Assembly (NCBI GenBank): GCA_963921195.1
Contig: OY992539.1
Span: forward strand, 210,680,035-210,744,034
Length of the DNA: 64,000 nt
Reading direction: 5' to 3'
Source: Pegoplata infirma
Taxonomy: Eukaryota; Arthropoda; Insecta; Diptera; Anthomyiidae
Program-made: the position numbers and the translations under genes
The notes under the pieces: generated by a model
What the model was told of the DNA's origin: nothing
Database searches by the model: none
Seen by the model: the letters and a program-made list of their open reading frames with translations, nothing else
Part shown: positions 57,143 through 64,000 of the stretch, one piece after another
How the letters are laid out: every line of letters starts with the position of its first letter
How positions within the stretch are numbered: position 1 is the first letter of the stretch

Positions 57143-59753
57143 TAGGGGTATAACCAAAATAAGAACCTATCATTACGGTATGGGCAATGTTATACTGATA
57201 TTAAAAATCGATATCAGAGGTCATTTCGGTCCAAAAACCTTCGGCACCGAATGCAATTTCTAAAACACCAATAATTTTTTTTTTTTTTTTAATTTTTATT
57301 ACAAAGTAAAAAAATTAAAACAAGCTTAATTAAATAACTTATACATTATTGTTGTACATTATAAACTTCAAATTGAGAGTTCGTGTTGATTTACAGAACG
57401 GAAAAATGTCTTGAACAACTTTCACCGCCCGCTCAGCGCATATATTGCTGCGCTGCTGTTTAAAAATTCTTGATGGCTCCTTAACCCAGTGTCGAAGAAA
57501 ACAGTTGTGAGCGTTATTAAATGCCTCCAATGACTGACTTAAAATTTCAAAGTTTTTTTCATCATAAAAATGGTCCGAAAACCAAACGTCATACCATGCT
57601 CCACAAATAAATTCACAAATTGGTTTTAATTCAGTTCGGTAATTTGGAATAAGTATATATGCTAAAATTGCTAGTATAGCACGAGAGTTCCAACGAGCAT
57701 TGCTTATTGGAGGTATAGATTTAAAATGTATGTATGGAAATATGTTATTTTTTTGTAATATCTGTATGCTTTGCCGAGCTCATACAAATATTGCATGTCA
57801 TCACGCCATTTTATACTTTTAGATTCGATGCGTTCTTCATTTTGCTTGTAATTTATTTTTAAATGATCGTAATCACTAATTAATTCATCAACAAAATTGT
57901 ATGAAATATTTGGGGATGATGTTTTTCCGTCTAGCACCTCATCCATTACATGCCTTAACACTAAATCGAGTACATGGTGTTGGCAACCAATATATTGTGG
58001 GGGTGGAAGTTCAATTGTTTTAAAATAGTTTTGAATTTGAGTAATAACTCCATTTTTTTCCCCCGTGTTTACGTTTGTGGTATCAGTTATTATCATTTTA
58101 ATTGATTGCCATAAATCAAATTGATCTAGAGTTTCTTTTATTCCTTTAAAAATGGTCGATGCTTTTCCATCGTCTACAACTAAAACCGCTAATTTAATTT
58201 CTTTTGTTTCATTTTTCAAAACTATAACCTGAATTTCTTTTTTGCCAATCTTTTTCCCATCAAAGTGTAAACACCAGCTTTCATTTTTTGGAGTACTTTT
58301 GTATTTTTGTAGCTTTTGTTCTGCCTGTTTAATCACTGCTTTATAAATAGCGGGTTGCGATGGTGTTGGAATATTAATACCCGAATCCGCCAACTGTTTG
58401 CAAATTTTGAAAGCTTTTTTAGTACTTACGTTAACTTTTGTTACCAAATTAACCACTGGAATTAAAGGTGATACATACGGTTGTCTCGTAACATGCTTGT
58501 AGTCGGTATCGTAGTCGGTATCAATGGACTCTTCATCTTCATCGAATATTGACACTGAATCGGACATAATGTCTGAAACCGAATCTGAATCTACCTTCAT
58601 ATTATCATTTTTACTGGTGATATCAAAGATTGTTTCAAAATTATTATTTTCTTTAGGACGTTTTACAATTTTTTTATACTTAAGCATTAACGCTTTTACT
58701 TTCCGTACTACCGATATAAAATATATTTTTGGAACATTCATTTTACTCCACAAATCCATCAGCTCTTTTGAAATAAGTTTACATCTTTTAGTTTTGGACT
58801 TTTCTATTTTTGCTAGGCCATAAAATCGGCCAACAATATTTTTTTTTTCGGCATTTTGTTCCATTCGCTGAATGGTTTTTCTATATTTTCAATATTTTCA
58901 AATTTAACTTTGCTATTTTTGAGATCAGTTATATGTCTGATTAGATTTGCATTTTTTTGCACACATATTTTACTTTTTTTAAACGACATTATTATAAATA
59001 AAAACGAAAAACACGGATCAAATACGGTTTAAAAGGAAAAAACACGATAAAATCGGGAAAAAAACTTACAACACACGAAAATATTTATCAAATAATATTA
59101 CATAATTTAAGAATGTGACAGTTTTTGCTGTAAGACACAATTTGCCAATTTTAATAATCCAACAAGTAGAAATTTCTTAACTAATTCTGAGCTATATTAA
59201 AAAAAAGAAAAATAATTAAAAATGTCTATGAAAATAATACATATTTTAAAGCATATGTTTTATAATGGGAATCCTTCCCTTTCTCTAGTTTCCAGAAACA
59301 GATAACGCGGAGAAAACGTACAATAACATTACATAAAATTGTTTGTTTTTTTAGTTTGACTATTGATTTTTTTTGGTGGGATTCCTTCCCCAAAAAATAT
59401 TTGTGGGAACACCTAAGAAGTTAATATTAATAAAAACATATGTATTTTTACTTCATATTTTTGTCGCATAAATTGTAATATAAATTTTTATGGTGGGTAT
59501 CCTTCCCTTGTACCGTTTTTTTTGTTTCTTTTTTTGGAATGCAAGGACCAGCATGGCTTTCGGCGTTAGAATTATGGATTTCCTGTAAAACTGAAAAAAA
59601 TTATAAGCTAAAACTTCATCGCGATCGGTGCCGAACCTTTTTGAACGCTCGCGAAAAAAGGAAGGCACATTTCTTCATATTTTTTTATGCACTATCTCAC
59701 TATGATAGGCTCTTTTTGATATTTGCAAAAAAATGCAAATGGTTATATCCCTA
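57143..59753 (-). mobile_element. 2.6-kb hAT transposon, apparently autonomous
   Basis: The ends are TAGGGGTATAACCA and TGGTTATATCCCTA: 14-bp inverted repeats with one difference and the TAGNG start typical of hAT. Both sides carry a perfect 8-bp duplication ATGTATAT (57135-57142 and 59754-59761), the hAT length. The element holds one minus-strand transposase gene (57339-58989), about 760 bp of leader region and about 200 bp of 3' region. The intact duplication and ends indicate a young insertion. Confidence 0.93.
57339..58989 (-). CDS. hAT-superfamily transposase, two homopolymer frameshifts
   Basis: Cut-and-paste transposase, RNase H-like fold, of the TIR/TSD-bounded element around it. It reads in three minus-strand segments. 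(1) ATG at 58989 (MSFKKSKICVQKNANLIRHI) to an A10 run (plus-strand T run 58839-58848). (2) The main frame, 58864 to 57704, 386 codons. (3) From an A7 run (57748-57754) to a stop at 57339, containing ISNARWNSRAILAIL and RHWVKEPSRIF. Counting in the 386-codon segment, D202 (LHFDGKK) and D261 (IITDTTNVN) fit the first two catalytic acids. C294-x2-H297 (IGCQHHVLD) fits the hAT CxxH motif, and ARWNSR fits the RW motif. An acidic Asp/Ser/Glu stretch spans residues ~91-120. One extra A in each run would join all three segments (~550 residues). The third acidic residue and a BED finger were not identified. Confidence 0.85.
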
Positions 59754-59765
59754 ATGTATATACAT

Positions 59766-60506
59766 TAGGGTGGAGCTAATTAGATCTATTTCGAAAACGT
59801 TGGGTCGGTAAAGTTGCCTTTTAGGGTTGACATTAACACATTAAAATATTGATCCTGTGAGACAATGGCCTTGGCTTCAAAATCGAAGAGTTCCGAACAA
59901 AGTAAAAAAATATATTTTTTTTTCTTAAATTATTTAATATTCGGACATTACTTAAAAAGTGTTTTTATGGTAATTTTTTTTTTTGTCTGTAAAAATTTGT
60001 TTTTGTCTGTAAATTTTTTTTCTTGTTTTGCAAAAAATATTTTTAATTCGTTTTTTGCTGAATATATAACGTCATGTTGGCTCAGTTTTGAGAAGATGTT
60101 TATTTTTATTTGTCGTTTTATTTAATTTGGCCTTTAATGCAATTTGAAATTAATTTTAAGAAAATAAGTTGTTTTTAAAGAACATTTTTTTAATTTCTTT
60201 ACAGAAAAAAAATGTTTACCATAAAAACACATTTCAGTAATGTCCGAATATAAACTAAAGGCTGGGTTAGCTACCCCTAACTGTCCCCATACGTAGCGTA
60301 GTGATCAAAATCAAATAGAAAATCACAGTATGCAAAGAAGAATAATTGCACTCATTTGTTCTTATATAACGAAAATCTCTCTACGCTAGTTTACGGTTGA
60401 GGGTGCATATTATTTTATTAGCCTAAATATTTAAAAAAAAAAATTAAACAATTTTTTTTCACCGACATTTTCGAAATTCGAAAAAAGCATAATTTGCTCC
60501 ACCCTA
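59766..60506. mobile_element. 0.74-kb non-autonomous hAT-like element
   Basis: The ends are TAGGGTGGAGCTAATTA and CATAATTTGCTCCACCCTA, inverted with one base difference in the first 16. The flanks ATATACAT (59758-59765) and ATGCACAT (60507-60514) agree at 6 of 8 positions, so the duplication is imperfect. Internally TTTTTATGGTAATTTTTTTT (59964) mirrors ATGTTTACCATAAAAACACA (60211). It starts 12 bp right of the 2.6-kb hAT. No transposase. Confidence 0.75.
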
Positions 60507-61153
60507 ATGCACATACAAAAAAATAGACAAACTTTCGGTATTAGCAGAACAGTTGAAAATTTTTTAAAAAAAAATGTATTTGGTCACACACTACATATTT
60601 CATCATTGTAGGTACTAACATTTTCTGCCATAAAGCAAAACATTTTTTTTCCCACAATGAACATTATTTTTCGAAATAGAAAAAGAATTTTTCAATCCAC
60701 CCTAATATTTATTTTTATGTATTAAAATTTTTTTTATCCACTCTTATTTATAAATTAATTTTCCCCATACTTATTTTTTATTTACCTCTTCATTTATGCT
60801 ACATAACAAAATGTTTATTTTAATTCGCACTTCCATACATACATATATTTTTTTTATAAAAGAATTCCCCCAAATAGCCAAACAATATTTTTTTTTTTTA
60901 TAAAAATCATTCTATTTACACGCTTCAGAGTACAGTATTTTCAAATCATTGGCTGTCTATGTACTCCCTAATTGGTTCATTCGTGTTACGAATGTCGTTA
61001 CACTAGTGTGTGTAGCTTTCTCTTGCACTGTGAGCATAGAATGAAAAACTCATTCGTGTTGAACGATAAGAATAGAATATTGTCCACATTCTAAATTTTT
61101 TAGAATGTCTCTAAACGCATTTTAACACCATCCGTGCACATTTCTGCACCCTA
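60507..61153. mobile_element. right part of the interrupted hAT-like host element
   Basis: It ends CCATCCGTGCACATTTCTGC-ACCCTA at 61153 and is followed by GTAAGCAA (61154-61161), identical to the 8 bases before TAGGGTGC at 54395. It contains a further CAATCCACCCTA terminus (60693-60704), probably a remnant of another hAT-like insertion, and CACGCTTCAGAGTACAGTAT shared with the left part. No protein. Confidence 0.6.
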
Positions 61154-61166
61154 GTAAGCAACCATG

Positions 61167-61213
61167 GCGTATACTTATTATTTTTTACTAACAATTAAAT
61201 ATAAATCATACGT
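61167..61213. repeat. CGTATAC/CATACG short hairpin, copy
   Basis: GGCGTATACTTATTATTTTT and AATTAAATATAAATCATACGTC form a weaker stem of the CGTATGAG family, 6 bp right of the GTAAGCAA duplication. Confidence 0.5.
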
Positions 61214-61229
61214 CACCAATTTTATTTAA

Positions 61230-61736
61230 GTATACGTTTTAAGGCTTAACAAAGAAATTCAATTTAATACCAAAATGTTTATATGAATTTTTCAAAATCT
61301 ACTTTGGACTTATTTAGGTATTTGACACGCAAAAATAATAAACAGAAAAAACGATAACAACAAAATATATTATTAAAACAAAAAAAAATAATTACAGTTA
61401 AAACTGTATACTAAACTATAAAATTTATAAAGGACATAGAAGTATTTATATAAAAATGTCATTTTGAAATAGTTGTTGTTTCTAAAAACATCCCAGCAAA
61501 CATTTATGTAATAAAGAGCAGTCATAAAAAAGAAAATAAATATGGTTAGGGCAAACATAAGGAGAATATGATTGTGGCAATCATATTATGATCCCAACTG
61601 ATCTTATAGTATGGTCACAACTGAATAATCACCCAAATTCTTTCTTGCGCGTCAGTATCGAAAACATTTTATAAAAGAAATAATCTTTAACATTTTCAAG
61701 TATTTTTTTTTGTTATAATACAAAAAGTTGTCTATT
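61230..61736. other. AT-rich sequence, nothing coding
   Basis: It includes ATATGATTGTGGCAATCATATT at 61567, a 22-bp symmetric word also present in part at 7910 and 7970. The remainder is simple AT-rich DNA. Confidence 0.4.
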
Positions 61737-62212
61737 CCCGAGTAAAAAAATTATATATAATTTTATATAATTTGAAAAAGTTATATATAATGTGAAAAAA
61801 TTATATATAATTATATAAAAAATTTTATAAAATAATTTTATCTAATTTTATAAAATCCTATCAAATTAGATATAATTTGATATAATTTCAAAAAGTTTTA
61901 TATGAAAAACATTCTGATATAATTATATATAATTTTATCAAATTATATAAAATTTAATCAAATTTTATAAAACTTTATCAAATTAGATATAATTTTTTAT
62001 AATTTTATATAATTTTATATAATTTTATAAAATTTTATATAAAAAAAATCTGATATAATTATATATAATTTTTTTATATATAATTATATATAAACTTTTT
62101 TACTCGGGTAGTTATATATAATTTCATCAAATTATATATAAATATAATCGAGCACTGGCTCTAATTCAATTTGTTAATTGGGTTCAAGTTGAAAAATAAT
62201 TTTTTACTCGGG
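61737..62212. mobile_element. CCCGAGTAAAAA-terminated element, copy 3
   Basis: Starts CCCGAGTAAAAAAATTATAT. Two candidate right ends exist: AAACTTTTTTACTCGGG at 62108 and ATTTTTTACTCGGG at 62212, so either two elements overlap or a terminus was duplicated. The interior is ATATAATTTTATATAATTTT-type sequence, as in the 27834 copy. 62113-62200 is a less simple tail. Confidence 0.7.
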
Positions 62213-62810
62213 TAGGAAAATTTTTCTAAAATAAATATTGTTTATGTCTACATAATTATGTTACGTGTAACGGGAGAGTTAGAAAAATGTACCTTAATCT
62301 AAAAATATTTCTATAAAAAATATCTCCAATAAAATTTGTTGCTGGTTTATGCCCTACTTCTAAATGTCAAATTCCAATTTTTTTGTGTTCCAAATTCTAC
62401 ATCATAGAAAAAAACTCTCTACTAACTATTCGTTCTTTTATTAAACTGTCATAAAAACTCATATGTTTAGAAAACAGCGTATTAATACACCAAAATAACA
62501 TTTGATTGACATCGAAATGTAGGCATTTAGGTAGCCAGTGCCAACACACACAATAAAAAGACACGTGACGTGATGTGACGACCAGACAATGAAAAGCCGC
62601 CAAAACCTTAATACTTCCGAAAACAGGGGATTTAACTGCAACATGACGTTTTACAAAGAAACAAGTTGAAATGACCTCATTATCAAAAAGTGAAATGAAA
62701 ACGAAAATACGAGGCTTACACACTAACAATCAAAAGTAAAATTAAACGCAGACTATACCATTTACAAAAAAATAATAACAAAATTATAAAAAATTCATTT
62801 AAAAAAAAAA
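62213..62810. other. unclassified sequence
   Basis: No homology recognised. A 110-codon minus-strand open frame (62397-62729) is Cys/Phe-rich, lacks a recognisable domain and sits between repeats; I do not call it a gene. Confidence 0.4.
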
Positions 62811-63560
62811 CAAGTAAGAAAATAATAGTCGGGGAAGACCGATCAAATGATGTTTTCCGGAAAATGGGTCCCAAGTCTAAATATGGACCAATTTGATTTA
62901 TCTTTCGTTAGATTTTTCATTAGATTATTTCAAGTGGAATTGCGTTTTTTTTTTGTGTTGCCAATAGACCGATTTAAAAGAATATCGGGAAAAAAATTTA
63001 TTTAAGGACTTAGTCCAAAAATGGTCCAATTATATTCAGATTTGATTAGGATACTAAAGTTTCACGTTGAACACCTAAAAACAAAATTTTAATCAAATAT
63101 TGTTAATTTTCACGAATATTGAGAAATTTATGTGAGTTTCGTGAGGGACCGATCTGGTCCGATCCCATTAAAATTTGGAAAGATTCTTTGTAAATACAAA
63201 TAACGATCACCTGCCTATCATAAAACGGTTATTAAAGTCATTTGCGACGAACTCAAAGGAGACGTTTGGTGGCTTGGTCTAAACATGAACCGATTTTTTT
63301 CAAATTTCAATAGATTTCTGCCTTGGGCCAGAAGAAGGTAAAGTTTAAAATTTCAACCAAATCGGTTGAAAAGTGCAACCTGTATCGTGCGCAGAAATTT
63401 ACATGGACAGACGGACAGACATCGCTAAATCGACTCAAAAAGTTATTCTGAGTTGATCTGTATACTTGAGGGTGCGTCTATGACCAATATTGCGGAAAGT
63501 TACAAACATCAGCACAAATTTGTTATACCCTTTACCACAGACTGTTGTAGGGTATAAATG
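62811..63560 (+). mobile_element. CAAGTAAGAA...GTAGGGTATAAA dispersed repeat
   Basis: Begins CAAGTAAGAAAATAATAGTC-GGGGAAGACC and ends ACCCTTTACCACAGACTGTTGTAGGGTATA, with inverted TATACCCTTTACCACA / TGTTGTAGGGTATA near the right end. It contains AACCAAATCGGTTGAAAAGT and GGACAGACGGACAGACATCG-CTAAATCGACTC, wording common in fly non-autonomous repeats. Related to but distinct from the TACCCTCCACT family. No protein. Confidence 0.75.
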
Positions 63561-63574
63561 TCAATAAATAATAT

Positions 63575-64000
63575 TGATCAGTGATCAATTCAAAAACATT
63601 TAAGCGAAGTCCGTCCGTCTATCAGTCTGTGGAAGACCAAAATAAAAGTGCTACAATCCTAAAGTTTGTAATAGGCCAATTAAGTTTGGAAATGGACGAA
63701 CTTGGACTAAAGGGAAAAAGTTCCCCCTTGTAGAACTAAATCAACCCCTGAAAACCTCATTTTTCATACTTTTCTTAAGGAAATAAAATATTTTGATGTC
63801 GGAAGAAGTCCTGCACTTGTTCCCAGGGGTTCAGGCCATTTTGTGGCCGTAGAAATAAAATATTAATTTAACAAATTAAAAAATTGTATTACTTAAGTGC
63901 CAAAATCATAGTAAATGAATTTGTTAATATTTATCGCGAGGGGAAAGGGTCCCCTTAAGTCCCCTGCTGTTTAATAGCAATAAACAATTGTCTAAATAAA
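63575..64000 (+). repeat. unclassified repeat-like end segment
   Basis: AGCGAAGTCCGTCCGTCTAT-CAGTCTGTGG marks another transposon-like interior. The later part has TTAAGTTTGGAAATGGACGA and GAGGGGAAAGGGTCCCCTTAAG. Runs off the window. Confidence 0.45.

Noticed and set aside
58524..58823. 99-codon plus-strand frame
   Set aside because: Antisense shadow of the hAT transposase (complement of its acidic region).
57079..60704. A further hAT-like element bounded by TAGGGTGAAG and CCACCCTA
   Set aside because: The ends share only TAGGGTG and the flanks (AAATATGT and ATATTTAT) agree at 5 of 8 positions, too weak to call as one element; mentioned only as possible remnants.
62397..62729. 110-codon minus-strand open frame
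   Set aside because: No domain, weak context, repeat-flanked, and of a length expected by chance in 64 kb; it overlaps a second unrelated frame on the same strand.

Overview
The window is very AT-rich, non-coding eukaryotic DNA from an insect nuclear genome. I infer a brachyceran fly, probably a calyptrate. The reasons are a recognisable exon of the Diptera-type retinal degeneration C phosphatase, fly-style start contexts (CAAAATG), GTAAGT/GTATGT splice donors, and several dispersed repeats with GTCCGTCTGTCTG tracts. There are no bacterial features.

Host gene. Only one host gene can be supported: rdgC (PPEF-family EF-hand protein phosphatase) on the minus strand. A shared IQ-motif exon lies at 8206-8333. 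Two candidate alternative first coding exons lie upstream at 21314-21419 (Met-Gly-Cys acylation-type N-terminus, with a longer in-frame start) and at 22191-22212 (short soluble-type N-terminus with a TATA/Inr-like promoter at 22250-22279). Both end in phase 1, which is the phase the shared exon needs. Positions 8334-21313 would be intron; the catalytic and EF-hand exons must lie to the left of position 1.

Repeats in and around rdgC, 1-22.4 kb. Three tandem families dominate: a 35-bp satellite (degenerate at 68-560, homogeneous at 15052-16460), a 21-bp satellite (4600-6918), and a degenerate long-period family built on TACTTTTTGGAAATTCC (561-1170 and 8.6-13.8 kb) with a related ~20-bp array (9345-10256). 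Terminal-inverted-repeat elements interrupt them; several have visible target-site duplications.

Satellite domain, 22.5-43.8 kb. Four arrays of one 39-bp monomer total about 14 kb and alternate in orientation (+,-,+,-). Each monomer is two abutting palindromes, CTATCGATATCGATAG and ATTTTCTATAGAAAAT. The first contains two overlapping TATCGATA boxes, the DREF-type element of flies. The second box is shared, nearly unchanged, with the 35-bp satellite. The spacers hold an AT-rich inverted-repeat element, ~0.5-kb and ~0.3-kb tandem repeats with TGTGTAATATTACACA palindromes, and short CGTATGAG hairpins.

Transposon domain, 43.8-64 kb. This holds inverted-repeat elements, several copies of a TACCCTCCACT dispersed repeat, one of them carrying a tRNA-derived SINE with a perfect 10-bp target duplication, and a nested hAT cluster at 54.4-61.2 kb. 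The cluster includes a 2.07-kb near-perfect palindrome, a 2.6-kb autonomous-looking hAT transposon with a perfect 8-bp duplication, and a shorter non-autonomous hAT. A perfect GTAAGCAA duplication brackets the whole 6.76-kb composite.

The very long open frames through the satellites are arithmetic artefacts (39 = 3 x 13, no stop in several frames) and are not annotated as genes. All coordinates and repeat alignments were read by eye; array edges and degenerate copies are approximate.
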